From: Pomphorhynchus laevis | Taxonomy: Eukaryota > Acanthocephala > Palaeacanthocephala > Echinorhynchida > Pomphorhynchidae | Reading direction: 5' to 3' | Assembly: GCA_012934845.2 (NCBI GenBank) | Contig: WNNJ02001497.1 | Span: 156,548 to 220,547, forward strand | Length of the DNA stretch: 64,000 bases | Shown here: one piece after another, positions 1 through 12,700 of the stretch | Layout of the letters: each line of letters begins with the position of its first letter | Position numbering within the stretch: the first letter of the stretch is position 1 | The notes under the pieces: model-generated | What the model was told of the DNA's origin: nothing | Database searches by the model: none | What the model saw: the letters and a program-made list of their open reading frames with translations, nothing else | Position numbers and translations under genes: made by a program

Positions 1-606
1 TAACTTAATTCTCCGTGATATCCGCCGTATCCGCCCCCTTATCGACTTCCGTTCTTGTATGTCTCTTCTTTCATCGTTTCTTTTCCCTAAAATCGATTAC
101 TGCCTTAGCCTTTTCGCCAATTCTCCAAAATCCATCATCCTACCCCTACAACGAATAATCAACACCGCCGTTCGAGTGCTCTTTCGTCTCCGTCGCTTCG
201 ACCACACATCCACATATTTTGCCCAACTCTCCTGGCCCACCATCCACATCCGCATCAAACTCCGCCTTCTTCTCGTTACCTTTCGTCTCATCGCTGTCGG
301 CTCCCCATCGTTCATCAACATTCCTTTCTTAGACGATACTCGCCCCACCTCGCTATCGCTTGGTTCCTGTCAAACCCTCTTACTCCACGTTCCTAATTAC
401 TCCAACAACTACGGTCTCTGATCCTTCCTCGTCGCAGCCTCACTCGCCTGGAATCAACTCCCTCTCGACGTCCGCCGCGCCCCCTCCTTTATCATATTCA
501 AACACCTCCTCCGTTCACACCTTCTCGACACCTGATTCACAGTCTTGTTTTGTTGTGGTCATGTAAGCGTGCGCTGGCACGCATTTGCCACGTTAAAATA
601 AATCGT
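1..606 (+). mobile_element. L2/CR1-like LINE, 3' fragment of ORF2
   Basis: The C-terminal end of a LINE ORF2 reads from the window edge in more than one frame. Around 60-420 it gives the post-RT region typical of L2/CR1 elements (KIDYCLSLF, LQRIINTAVRVLF). A shifted frame then gives SFLVAASLAWNQLPLDVR near 421-480, the usual final motif. The GC-rich coding part stops at about 545 and a short 3' UTR ends near 605 with an AATAAATC-type tail. It is nearly identical to 9137-9738, so the two are copies of one family. It is frameshifted and not functional. Confidence 0.8.
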
Positions 607-782
607 TTTTTTAAGAAAATACATTTTTCGTTAAAAATTGTCTTGGTTATTATAAATTGTTACAATCGACTCACTCCGCTAAACGAAATTTTTTCTAATA
701 ATATTAAAAATTGTCTTGGTGAACCTGAAGAATATATAAAATAATATATCTGGTTAAAATCTTTTGGTTATAAAAACTTACA
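607..782. other. AT-rich spacer
   Basis: No gene is seen. A short phrase (TTAAAAATTGTCTTGGTTATT, about 612-652) recurs at 700-720 and near 58840, where it precedes a decayed hammerhead-like hairpin, so this may be the edge of a small repeat. Confidence 0.4.
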
Positions 783-1135
783 ATTAATAACATACAATCA
801 TTGAACATCCATAATGAAGCCGACAATGACGAAAATAACGGTGGCAAGCAAGCGCAATCGCATAAAGCAGCATGTCCCTGATCAAACAGTGCAGCAATCC
901 GAAAAACAGGTGGCTTGCGATCAAAAAGATTGTCAATGCTGGACCATACTTGTTCACCCTATTGAATATCAGATCGTAAACCGTGGCCATTTCACGTGTG
1001 GACTCTGCACAACATATCAAATCAATGAACGCCGAGCACAAATTGATGATCTGTGAAATCAGATCACAAAGTTGATCTCATCCTCTTCTATAAAACCTTA
1101 CCAATCGAATCAATTATCATTGAATACACTGTTCC
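783..1135 (+). mobile_element. CR1-like LINE 5' fragment (ORF1 start)
   Basis: An 80-codon frame (814-1056) has a Cys-rich stretch (CDQKDCQCW ... HFTCGLC) followed by a helical segment. This fits the zinc/PHD-like N-terminus that many CR1 ORF1 proteins carry. Its second half (983-1131) is repeated at 2021-2168, directly upstream of a longer CR1 copy on the same strand. It is therefore best read as a truncated or duplicated 5' end of that family. The protein-level assignment is inferred from context. Confidence 0.5.
983..1131 (+). repeat. 148-bp direct repeat, copy 1
   Basis: It starts GTGGCCATTTCACGTGTG and ends near a TCATTGAATACACT phrase. The same stretch, with scattered substitutions, is at 2021-2168. 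It lies inside the putative CR1 ORF1 start. Confidence 0.85.
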
Positions 1136-2020
1136 CGAAGAGGGTGATAACCATGCATGTGGTTGTCGCACTTAGATAGCACACAGTATCTCCTCAAATC
1201 CCGGGAGTTACCGGAAGAGTAGTTGAGTTGGCGATAAGAGTAGGGTTGGATCCCAATAACAAGCCACAAAACGTATATCTACCGTTTTAGAGGCCTATAC
1301 AGCAGTCTGCACCGTAAAGACAAGAGAAACAAGGGAGAAAAACCACCGTAAGAAATAATACTACGATATCCTTAATAATTGTGATTTTGTAAAAAAAAGA
1401 GAAAAAATAATATTTTTTGTTTTCTTTCTTTCAACTGGTTGTGGAAATTTTTCGTTTTTTACACTTTGTATCAGTTTGGGCATTGCTGTAGTGGGATAGT
1501 AGAATTTGACTTTTGTGAGATTGGGATCTTATCTAGGCCAACCTGCACATACCTGTGTCTGTTCTATTATCTGAAACAGTTAGGTGATGATTACCTATAA
1601 GCTGGTAAGGGTGTCATGTTTTGACGTAATCTTCTCATAGGGTTTATTAGCTTATCATAGTTGCCAATTACACTGATATAAGTTGTTACTACCTATAGTC
1701 TTGCTTTCTTTACTGTGTTATAGAACACATAAATTAAGCTCTACACAAGGGACTAAAAAGGTATCTAGATTTTGCTTTGATTTTCATCAAACGAAATCAA
1801 CTTGACTTGTTTTTTCAAACAATCAGGTATATGAGACATCACGCTCTGATCATTCAGCTTGTCGTTCTTAATGTTCGAAATACTGAAATAGTATCAATCT
1901 TGAAAAGAGATGATTTTCAGCTCAGGAAAAAAATTTTTCGAGAAAGTAGTGAAAACTGCTTGTCCGCCGGAGCTGCTGCTGGATTGTCGAAGAAAAAAGC
2001 ACCTTGTGAACAGTGAATAG
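1136..2020. other. Unassigned, probably repeat-derived sequence
   Basis: No supported gene. The first 200 bases are less AT-rich than their surroundings and look like a 3' end or small element. The rest is low-complexity, and a 79-codon frame at 1777-2016 has no recognisable motif. The block sits between the two copies of a CR1 5' repeat and may be an insertion. Confidence 0.4.
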
Positions 2021-2168
2021 TGGCCATTTCACGTATGAACTTTGCGCAACATATCAAATCAATGAACTTCGAGCACAAATTAATGATCACAGAAATCAGA
2101 TCACAAAGTTGATCTGATCCTCTTCTTCAAAACCTTACCAATCGAATCACCTGGCATTGAATAAACTC
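2021..2168 (+). repeat. 148-bp direct repeat, copy 2
   Basis: Second copy of the block at 983-1131, with several substitutions and a small indel. It marks the 5' end of the visible CR1 element that runs to about 6710. Confidence 0.85.
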
Positions 2169-2767
2169 TGCCTTTCCTCAGAAGATACTTTATGTACCTT
2201 AATTAATTGGTCGAGAGATACCAGCGAACAGGCTCGGTCTATTCGCATATGGACAATAGGCAGTAAGCACTCCCGCATGTGCGGTACAGTAACTGAAGAG
2301 GTTCACCAGAACATCTCCAGCAATAGCTCCGCAGGCCAAGAATTGACCTTCCCAGGTGTCAAAGAATTCAGTGATTGGTTTCTCCCTTGCCGCATATTCT
2401 CTAGATACTCGTTTAGTCCACAACGAGAAACTGCGTGATTAACCCGAATCGATTGATGGTTCTACTGCAAGTTTCTCAAATAACACGCGTCCCATAGAAC
2501 TGGACTCACAATCAACTGCAAAGACCACTGAAAATCAAGTAGTGGCGACAAGTCGTGAGTTGGTTTCACTTTCTGATGCTGACGGTCGCAAAGTGTCTGG
2601 AGATTTGATGTCAAACAGTTGCAATGATCGGGAAGAGCAAAGTCATCGCATATTCGTAATCCTCACAATTCTAGTTCAAGTAACATTATGACTGGTAAAC
2701 CAATAAATGCGAATCAATCGGGTAAAGCGCGTGCGCCTGGCGAAATCGGTGCTTAATCCTTCAGAAT

Positions 2768-3205
2768 GTGCCTGAGGCTCCATCATCATACACCACGCAG
2801 AGAAGAATGGATGCGGATTTAGACCATATACATTCCGTACTAACTCAGATATGCGCAGGCGAGAGCCACGACTTTGTTGGACAAATTAAGGTGCTTGGCC
2901 TATATCGTTTAGGTAAGCGGTTGGATTTCCCGAGGTTGTTGAGGGTGGTATTCGAAACTAATGAACATGCTGGATTCGTAATGTCTGTTTCGAACAAATT
3001 GTGTGGTGATAAAGTTCGTGTCCGTCCTGATTATTCAATGGAGGAAAGAAACATGATGAGGGAAGCTAATATTGAGTTGAATCGTCGCATTTTGGAGGGT
3101 GAAGATAACCTAGTTATTCGGGATTTTCGAGTTGTCCGGAAAAAGCCGTTTGTGCGTTGGCGTCCATTCGTAACGAGGGCGATCTCATTTGCTTCGATTG
3201 TTTGA
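2768..3205 (+). pseudogene. CR1 ORF1-like frame (decayed)
   Basis: 145 codons. The C-terminal half carries the pattern of the CR1 ORF1 or linker protein: a hydrophobic RLLRVVFETNEHA strand, VRVRPDYSMEER and GEDNLVIRDF. It directly precedes the endonuclease frame and loses phase near 3200. No independent function is inferred. Confidence 0.6.
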
Positions 3206-3989
3206 TTCCGAATGATGATGCGCATTCTCGAGGTAGCACGTCTCAACGTGCTCCTACCATTGGCTATACAAACATTCGTAGTTTAATTTTAAATCTTGAT
3301 GTTAGAGTTTGGACGCATTCTACGCATACAGACGTGTTGGCTATTTCTGATACGTGGTGACACTATGTCATTCTTGATAACGTAGTATCTATTTCAGGTT
3401 ATCAATTGTTACGTTCAGATAGATGCCCTCCTAAGAGGGTTGGTGGAGTAGCACTTTATGTTCAGGATAGGAACGTTATTAGCAATATAGTGAGATATTC
3501 AAATGGAGAAGGGACATGTGAGTGCTAAATAGTTAATCTTGTTATATATAGCTTCCACGTTTCATTAGGTGTTTATCGAACACCCAAATCAACTATTTTA
3601 GATGATGAGCAAATGCATATTTCAACTAGAGCTTGTAGTATTCGTGATCACTCGTTCATCTTAGTTGGTGATTTTAATCTACCGACCCTGGTGATTGATC
3701 AAGATGGCAACAGTATTATTGGTAACTGTTTCCGTGAAGATAAAAACCTATGGGAGTTCTTGGTATGTAATCGATTACTCATTCAGCATGTGTCTGCTCC
3801 TACTAGATTTGGCACTGATAAAGTACGTTCTATACTTGATCTTGTATTTTCTTAAAGAGATGGTCAGATATGTGACCTATCCCATAATCCTCCAATAGCA
3901 GGAAGTGATCACTGTGTTTTGGTGTTTAAGCTGACTAGTTACAAATTTAAAATTTGAATGCGTTTTTCATTTTAGAAATGAGAAAATGA

Positions 3990-4510
3990 ATTTTATTGAT
4001 TATGAAGTTACATCAATCATAAATCAGTTGATTTGAAACCTAGAGTTTCTCCAAAATTGGCATTACCACAAATGATCGCTGTTTTAAACATTCGTCTGAT
4101 TACTGATTTCAACATTCGCCTCATAAATAAAAAAACTTTATATTATACTTTTTCCAATATAATTTCAATTGTGATCGTATTAAAAATAAACCGAAAAGCT
4201 TAAAAGATTATATGGCCAACTTATGAATCGTTTCAAAGCTAGCCTGAGCATTGAAATGTGCCGTGCCGCCTCAATGTGTATAAGGGGATTCCGGTCTGCC
4301 CGTGGTCGCCTAGTATATTTATTGTTAGTCGATGGATCGAGCTAATGTAAAAATTCAAACTTTCCATAAAAAATTTACTTTTGTGTTTTAAAAACTAATA
4401 ATTATTATATTTTTTATTTTATAATATAAAGCTGACTTATTTAAGCTGACTGTTTTAAGCTGTTGTAGCTTCAGATATTCTTGCAATCGATTCCGAATCT
4501 GCATTGACGA
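3990..4510. other. Possible insertion splitting the CR1 ORF2
   Basis: Between the endonuclease end (about 3950) and the resumed linker (about 4515), coding similarity is lost and AT content rises. A 60-base GC-richer island at 4255-4325 might be a small SINE-like piece. Boundaries are approximate and no target duplication was identified. Confidence 0.4.
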
Positions 4511-4554
4511 AGAGATCGTGGCATCATGTTGATGTTGAGATGTTATAACAGTTT

Positions 4555-6557
4555 GTGTCCTCGTTGAACTTTGAGTGTGGTGATGTTGGAAGCCATGAAC
4601 GTTGGTATTTTATTCCAGATTTACTAATTCGTATATCTGATTATTTTGCTCCGCCTAGATTAATATGTAAAACTGCTCATAAGAAGCCTCCGTGGTTTGA
4701 CAGTAGTCTACGTGAAACTCTCAAAAGACGCAACACTTTGTTTAGAAAGCGTGGGCACAAAGATAATTTGATTGCTCAATTCAAACTTTCTCGCAATGCA
4801 TATAAACGCCTTAGAATTAAGAAACGTATGGAGTATGAGGGCCAAATTGTGCAATCTTTAAATAGCTCGCCCAATCGCTTTTGGCCATATGTTCGTCAAA
4901 GTACGCGTACTTATTGTGCAATCACTAGATTACCATCAAACGGTAAGTTGCTTGATTTCCCTTCTGACGTTGCTAATGAGTTTGCTAATGCATTTGACCT
5001 ACACAATGCTAGTTCGATCATAGAAGATAGTGTTCATACAGTCAATTTTCCTACGTGCTTTAGTGCTCCCATTATAATCAATGTGGATGATGTGGCTTGG
5101 AGGTTATCACATTTCTCGTCTTTATCTTCCTCAGGTCCTGTTGATATTTATCCGCATCTACTCAGGATGTTGAGTCAGCATTTGGCTTCTTCAGTACTAG
5201 CTTGTTTTAGGCATTTCTGGATAACATGGAGGTAGCGTATGAGTGCAAGAGTGCGATAGTGGTGCCGGTATTCAAAAAGGGTGTCCCGCGGCTAGCAGAC
5301 AACTATCGAGCTATAAGTCTTACAAGTCATTTGGGTAAGGTACTGGAAAGGATCATCCACGAACATATATTCGGACACTTGAACATATCAGGTCAACATA
5401 GCTTTATGCATCATGGCTTCAGAAAAGGACGTTCTTGCCTTACCAACATTTTGTCTGCCCGAGAAGCCTGGATTAAATCCATGTCTCAAGGAAATACAGT
5501 TGACGTTATTCTGTTCGATTTGAGTCGTGCGTTTGATCGTGTTCCCCGTAGTCTCCTCATTCAAACAGTGGCCAGCTATGACATTAATAGCCCAGTTATA
5601 GCACGAATTAGAGATTTTCTATCTAATACATCTTTCAGAGTACGAGTTGGTAGTACCATATCCTCACCACATTTAATTAAGTCAGGAGTTCCTCAGGTTT
5701 CTGTACTAGGACCTTTATTGTTTAACATGTTCATGAATAGTTTACTCACATAACTCCATTGCCCGTGTTTAGCCTTTGCTGACGACATCAAAATCTGGTG
5801 TGAGGTCATATCTGCAGATGACCATATCCGCTTACAGCGTGGTATTGACAGGCTTTATACATGGAGTGTTAATACTGGGGTATTGTTAAACATTTCTAAG
5901 TGCTCACACATTCATCTCGACAGGTCCAATGTGTCTTCCTTGTATAGTGTCGAGACATGTAGTATTATTTCGACCAATCAGGTTCGTGATCTTGACATAC
6001 CTATGCAATCGACACTTAAAACTAGAATGGATACTGAAAGACGTTGCAGTTCAGCAAGGAAGATGATTTATCTAATTAAAACTTGCTTCTTGTCAATATC
6101 TCCTCAGTGTTTTGCTCGGCTATATAATGCGCTTGTTCGTCCCCATATCGAATATGCTATCCAGGCATCATTCCCTTCCACAAAAGGTGAAATGAGAGAT
6201 TTGGAGAGAATTCTACGTCGTGGCAGCAAGCTCGTTCGAGGATGTAAAATGATGAGTTATAGCGATCGTTTAACTTCAATAGACATAATATCAGTGCGAG
6301 CCAGACGACTCGTTCTAGATATGTTTGCGATGTGGTCTATAGTAAAGGAGATAAACGGCTACCCAAGTGAATGTGTTGAATTAAATGTCCGACAAAGTCG
6401 CAGGGGTCATTCTCTCACGCTACGCGAAAGACAAATTGGAAGGTCGACAATGGTATCGCGATTGTCACGCGGAGTGAGAAAGTTATGGAACGCATTGCCT
6501 CACGACATCATGACTGCGTCATCATTGAGCCAATTCAAAGCAACGGTCAAAACTTAG
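4555..6557 (+). pseudogene. CR1 reverse transcriptase region, frameshifted
   Basis: Three overlapping frames (4555-5235, 5226-5753, 5883-6557) together cover the linker, the RT fingers/palm and the post-RT domain. Palm motif A reads LSRAFDRVP. The catalytic box reads FADD at about 5776. The GVPQGSVLGP box has G changed to V. Stop codons between the frames show loss of function. Confidence 0.85.
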
Positions 6558-6710
6558 ATAAGACCCGCTGATCAAGGCAATATTGGAAGTTCTTATCCTT
6601 GGTTTTGTTGTAATTGATATGTTTGTTTTATGTGTTGTAATGTACGATGAGCGGGCAAAACGGCCTTTATGGTCAAAGCCCTATGTATAATAATATGTTC
6701 TTTTATTTCT

Positions 6711-6884
6711 ATGGCGAAGAAGCTAACAAATTATTTTTTAGTGCAAACTGTATAGAAATTAAAAATAGAAAATATATCGTTGAGCTCATGGAATATTTTT
6801 AGTGCACACGGATCTGTAATTTGATATTGTAGAAAGTTATATATATGATTAATTTATATATATGTGATTAATATATATGAATAT
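6711..6884. other. AT-rich spacer
   Basis: No gene seen; short TATATA-type low complexity near 6838-6880. Confidence 0.5.
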
Positions 6885-7495
6885 GATTATCTTCGATCAA
6901 AAGCTGAATAAGCACGTACGTATCTTACTAATACCTTCCGTTATGAAAAATATGAGAACAGGAAAACCGCGGTATTTAACTAAACATTACCCTTAAATTC
7001 GAACCCTTAACTGACAAACCTATAAACTATTTGAGGAAAATCCATTTACATTTGCTATTGATGAGGTATTTAACGTTTCAGGGCGTAATATGCACAACAC
7101 ATTTTTATTTTTAATTGTTTTCTAAAAAAATAAAAATTAAATATCTCGTAATACGATTATCCTCGGTCAAAAGCCGAATAAGTACGTACGTATCTTACTA
7201 GTACTTTCTGTTATGATAAATATGAGAACCGGTAAAAGGCGGTATTTAACTAAATATTACCCTAATATTCGAACCCTTACCTGACAAGTAGATTTTTTAA
7301 TTATTCCAATTGTCTATTAATAGAACAATTGTCTATTGATGAGGTATTTAACGTTTCATGTAGTAATATTCACTACACATTTTTATTTTTAAATTTTTTC
7401 TTAAGAATAAAAATTAAATACCTCGTAATATGATTATTCTCGGTCAAAAACCAAATAAGCACATACGTATCTTACTAATACCTTTATATATTCAT
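6885..7495. repeat. 270-bp tandem repeat, about 2.2 copies
   Basis: Units begin at about 6885, 7155 and 7432 with GATTATCYTCGRTCAAAAGC. The phrase ACGTATCTTACTAATACCTT follows about 35 bases later in each, and CGGTATTTAACTAAA lies in the first two. The third copy is cut short. Spacing is 270 and 277 bp. No open frame or known family is apparent. Confidence 0.85.
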
Positions 7496-8439
7496 GCAAA
7501 ATATTATTTTGAATAAATGTTATTGAATGTGATAATCGTATTATCCAATTCAATTCTCTCATTTTGTCGGAAAATTTAGTAAATGGGAGAATTTATTAAG
7601 TGAAATAATTTAATTTATCACCCCATATTATTCTAAACACTGTAGATTGAATTAATATGCAGGGTAAGCAGTAAACAATGTGTCGGGGATGGGTAAAAGG
7701 GGGCAATCAAGTCATGTGAAGGTAAAGTAAAGCTCCAATTTTCGAACTATTATTAGATCATATATCTTCTTATAATGATTAACCAACGTAAATGACTACC
7801 TTTTAAAATATTAACAGACTGATTGATGAACTATGCAAAGATAAAGTAAATTGCTATGCTACAAAATCAGGTATACTTAATGTTATTATTATTTTTTAAT
7901 TAAAAAATTTAAATTTTTTAAATGTCAAAATTTTTAGAAAAAAATATTCTTTAATTAAAAATTATTTTTGGTAACAAATACCATCTGTGAAGAAATGAAA
8001 TTTATAGGGTGGGATCTACAATTCCTGAAACAAATATCTCCAGCTAATAAATTAAAATTCGAGGCTCGAAAAAATTTTAAATAATTTTCGTAAATTTTAA
8101 ATAACTGTACTTGAGTTTTAGGTAAAAGCACTCTTAAAGGAAATAACTACTGTAATTTTACAATAAAAAGTGTAATCAAAAGTTGTATAGTTCATGTGCC
8201 TTATTCTAAAGTATATCCAAAAATTTTAGCATTTTTGACAGAAGTCATTTTACCAAAAAATAAAGCCCACAGCTTAATAATGACATGTTAGTAGAACAAA
8301 TCAGATCACTTAATTGAGACTACGTATTTTGTACTATAAATAAATTTTAGAATAAAAATATCTTAATCTTAAATATAATTCTTTTCAATCTTTATGATTC
8401 AATTAATAGATTAAATACTGTTTTAGAATCAAAAATCGA
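7496..8439. other. AT-rich intergenic DNA
   Basis: Nothing supportable on either strand. Confidence 0.5.
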
Positions 8440-9738
8440 GGTCGTCAAAAAGAAATTGCTATGTTATCAAATCACTCCACAGAAATCGCCTGCATGAAAG
8501 TTTACAACGACCTACTCATTTATCGTGACAAGGCTCTATATAGTGTTCTCATCTCCATAGACCTCTCATCTTCCTTCGACATCGTCGACCACTCGATCCT
8601 TCTTTCTCGCCTTCCTTATGATTACGGTTTTTCTTCTTCCTCCGTATCATGGTTTGCCTCATATCTATCCGACCGTTCTTTTTTTTCGAGTCTGTTCAAA
8701 TTCATCATCCTCTCCTCCCATCACTATTTTCTACGGGGTCCCACAAGGTTCAGTCCTAGGACCTCTGCTTTTTTCTCTTCTAGTCGGCATTCTCTCTCCG
8801 TTTATCAAACCTTTCTCCTTTAACGTCACGCAATACGCCGATGACATTATAATCTATGCTCATGCACACGCACATCGCATACACGATATCGGCATTTCTG
8901 CCTCCAACTGTCTTTCTTTTATCTACAAACGTCTCTGCCATCTTCGTCTGGTTCTAAATCCAGACAAGTCTAAAATAATGTGGATCATGCCCCGTAAACC
9001 AAACACATCTCCTCCCACTGTATCTTTTGCCTCATCGATCATCCCCATAGTCCACAATCTCACTTTCTTAGGCTTCCATTTCGATAATCACCTTTCCCTT
9101 AAACCCTTCGCCCGTGACAAGGTCCGCTCATCTAACTTAATTCTCCGTGATATCCGCCGTATCCGCCCCCTTATCGACTTCCGTTCCTGACGTCTCTTCT
9201 TTCAACGCTTCTTTTCCCTAAAATCGATTACTGCCTTAGCCTTTTCGCCAATTCTCCAAAATCCATCCTACCCCTACAACGCATCATCAATTCCGCCGTT
9301 CGAGTGCTCCTACGTCTCCGTCGCTTTTACCACACATCTACATATCTTGTCCAACCCTCCTGGCCTACCATCCACATCTACATTCAACTCCGCCTTCTCG
9401 TAACTTTCGTGTCATCGCTGTCGGCTCCCCATCGTTCATCAACCTCCCTTTCTTAGACGATACTCGTCCCACTTTTCTATCACTGCGTTCCCGTAATTCC
9501 AATTTACTCTACGTTCCTAATTTATCTAACAACTACGGTCTCTGATCCTTCCTCGTCGCAGCCTCACTCGCTTGGAATCAGCTCCCACTCAACGTCAACC
9601 GTGCTCCCTCCTTTATTGATGCAAATGTCGCCTCTGTACTACCTCCTCGAAACATGATTTAGATTAACTATCTTTATTTTTTTTGTTTTGGTCATGTAAG
9701 CGTGCGCCGGTACGCATTTGCCACGTAAAAATAAATCT
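8440..9738 (+). mobile_element. L2-like LINE, 5'-truncated
   Basis: The RT starts within the palm: SIDLSSSFDIVDHSILLSRL at about 8545-8610, then SYLSDRSF. A frame switch gives GVPQGSVLGPLLFSLL (about 8737-8785) and QYADDIIIYA (8830-8862). The post-RT domain follows to about 9600. The 3' end (CACGTAAAAATAAATC) matches the copy at 1-606. SFDIVDHS-type motif A and the WFASYLSDR block are typical of the L2/CR1-L2 group. One frameshift near 8700 and others further on make it non-functional. Confidence 0.85.
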
Positions 9739-9749
9739 TTTTTAAAGTG

Positions 9750-12700
9750 AACAGTTAAAAATTGACGCTCGCACTCTGTTATGATATCTAACATCCATGT
9801 TGTATGCATAACAAAACTCATTTACAATTATTCCATATCAAACCGAACGAATTGTGTGTTATCGGAGAATCACAAAATTCTACAATTGCAGCAGAAATTG
9901 GAGAATGTCGTGTAAACTCAAGGAAAATGCAGGTAATTTCGTCTACAATATCAAACGAGGTAAGTGGTTTGTTACCATCTACTGTAAAATAGGCATTGGG
10001 GAACTTCCCAAATACCCAAATTAAAAAAATCTGGTGGTTATTAAGCTATCAGCGCCAATAGAGCCCCATAAGCTAATTAACATATTCTTGCGTGAGTTTA
10101 CTGGTGTTTATAATAGTATCCTATTCCACTCAGTACGCTACTTTGAAGCCCAAATCAAGATCTCCTTCGTTTCCTGGACCTTGTGAAGGAGTATGAAACC
10201 TTTTTTCACAATGAATTAATGAATCTTGATACATTACAATTTAAACCTATCCAAGCTTCCATTAAAATTCCGAATCTTCCTTCCCTACCTGGATGAAAAG
10301 GATATTGAGTCTAAAGAGGTTATTTAGATTAACAAGCTTCCGGTACGTGACTGGGAAGAACGGATTTCCTGTCCCGATAGCTTTTGCGTCCTCTTCCATT
10401 GGTAATGCTGATATCCTAACAAAAGCCGCATGTAACCCCTTTTTGGGACATAACCTGATGTTTAAACTCATAAGCACCGACGAGCTAACGTACCCGCACT
10501 GCAATGCTTGCCACGAATGGGACCACTGGGGCTCCGAATGTGTTAAGTAGAAGTCTTGAGGGGATTGCGGCCTAACGAATTGCCCGCAAGTTGGCGGGAA
10601 GTGCTCCTTCCAGCCCAAGTGTTCAAATTGTGGAGGAGCCCACCCGACTTGGTCCAGGAAGTATGCGAACTTCAAACTGTATTGTGTTCGCCACTGCTCC
10701 TCCCACCCCAATAAAAAAGATGACCACGTGACTTTTGGTTCAGTTACGGGTAGAATGACTGACAACGACATCATCAGGTTAGTCGATTCCACCAGACAAG
10801 CAATCTTCAAGCAATTGGAGAGCATGATCCAGAAACAGCTTGTCTTATTTTTTACCGCTCAAGTAATCGCCGACCCTTTGGCCTGAAGGAATCAAAGAGG
10901 AGGAGCAAAAACTCTGTGTGAGGAGCATCCTCACACAGAATTTTTCCTGTGAAGATCAGGAAAATATTAAAATTTAAGGCCGAAGATGCAGCCGTTGTAC
11001 TTATGGAAAATGAAGATAATGCCCGTGAGCAAGTGCCTTCGTTAGTAGGGGCTTGTGATGGAAAGGGCGACCTTTCCGCCCATAGCTCCTTCTAGGTCAA
11101 GGCAATCCAACTCAACTAATCTAATGCAGAGTACTCGTGAACCTTTTTGCACTAAATACCCTCCAGTGGAATTCTGGAGGTGCTTCTGCCCTTAGACTTC
11201 TATCTGGTAGAGATGCAGATGTCATAGTCCTTCAGGAGATGCGGTCTATCCGTCTCCCCCATGACATTACCTGATTCTTCCCGAGGCACATTTATTCCTA
11301 CTATACTCCGTATATAACCCCACCTCACTCTTCTTCGTCTCAAGATCTTCTAACCCAAGTTCAATGCTCACTAAGATCCTCGCTCCTGCTAAACTACTCT
11401 TGTCCAGCCCTGTTTTGTTTAGCTATATCACTTTGTAAGAACGGGAAACGTATTAATATAGCCAATATCTACATTAGTCCAGGGGAAATTCACAAGGACC
11501 GTGTTTTAGGTAGTGGCTATGACATAATACTCTGTGATTTCAACGACAGAACTGGTCGTTAGATTAATGCAGCACTCCGCAGAGCCAGGAACGACTACCT
11601 TATTCATAAACCACCGTCCCTCACCTTTCATTGATCAACAACTAATTCTCTCCTCGACATACTACTGCTTCATAAGATGTGGTTGTTGAAACTTATCTGT
11701 ACTGAGCAGACGCGCCAAAAACAGACTACCTCTCATGACCTAATTCGTTTGCGGATAGGGGAAGATACGTTGCTTAGGAGAAGATATCACTTTGACCTAT
11801 CATAGTGACTTTCTTTCTGGCAGCTATTAAACTCTTCCCCGTAATTGGTAATGAGAGTTTAATCGAATTTAATTCCTATCTCTCATCGCAAGCTACCGCG
11901 TTTCTTTTAAATACCTATAATGGTCATATATACAATCCCACTCCAACAAAACTCAAGGTACTAGCTAAAATGCTACACCTCCCTAATCTCTCTGTTTCCG
12001 CCAGACAGTTCTTCTCGAATGAATATTGGAGCACTAGATACAGGTTCCAGTTGAGTAGGGATAAGGCGAGCATTTCTTGCCTGAACCCTTCTTAGTCTTC
12101 TTTTTGAAGATATTTAAAAGGTAGAAGTTTGTCTGCTGGAAGGAGAGAGCATTGGGTTGGATCGGTAGCATATGCCTTGACAATGTATTGGAGGAGTCAC
12201 TATCCCTACATAATTATGGAGCCACTCAATCCCCCCATCCAATCCCGCCTTGGGGCGGGATTGAGAAAGAAGGTCACCATCAATATGATACTAGCCTCCC
12301 CGTCCGATGTTGCTGGCATTAATATCAGCCGTCGTGATTTTATACCAAAAAGGAAATCGATTTCATGTCCTAAAGATCTGCAGCCTATCTCGATTCAAAA
12401 CTCCCTCATTTCCATTTATGAAAAAGCGCTTGTGCGTAAAATCCGCGAATATCTAAGTAGGCGAAATTTAATCCCACCAGGTTTTCATGGGTACGTAAAA
12501 GATCGCTCGGGCCATCCTGCAATAGGTGAAGTACACCAGTTTTGTAAAGACAACAGTCATCAGCTTGCTGTTGCTGTTTATATTGACTTTTCTGCTGCAT
12601 TTGACCGCATTTCCATTCCTTCTGTTATCTCTTCTCTCAGGTCATTTAGATTACCTGCGAGAATTGTTAACCGGGTTGAAATATTGTTATATACCAAGCG

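Larger units (their letters stand above)
2021..6710 (+). mobile_element. CR1-clade LINE, decayed, with internal insertion
   Basis: The parts are in the order expected for a CR1 element. An ORF1-like frame lies at 2768-3205 (VRPDYSMEERNMMREANIEL, then GEDNLVIRDF). An APE-type endonuclease at about 3240-3860 shows IRSL, a VGDFNLP motif and TRFGTDKVRSILDLVF. The RT at 4555-5810 has RAISLTSHLGKVLERI, LFDLSRAFDRVPR, SGVPQVSVLGPLLFN and AFADDIKIW. The post-RT domain at 5883-6557 has RPHIEYAIQ and KLVRG. Stops and frameshifts break ORF2 at several points, so it is dead. A 3' UTR with a TATGTATAATAATATG-like end closes it near 6705. The clade comes from motif style; a related non-LTR clade is possible. 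Confidence 0.85.

Noticed and set aside
722-760. CTGAAGAATATAT stretch as another small hammerhead
   Set aside because: It has the first core and a self-complementary AT stem but no GAAA after it.
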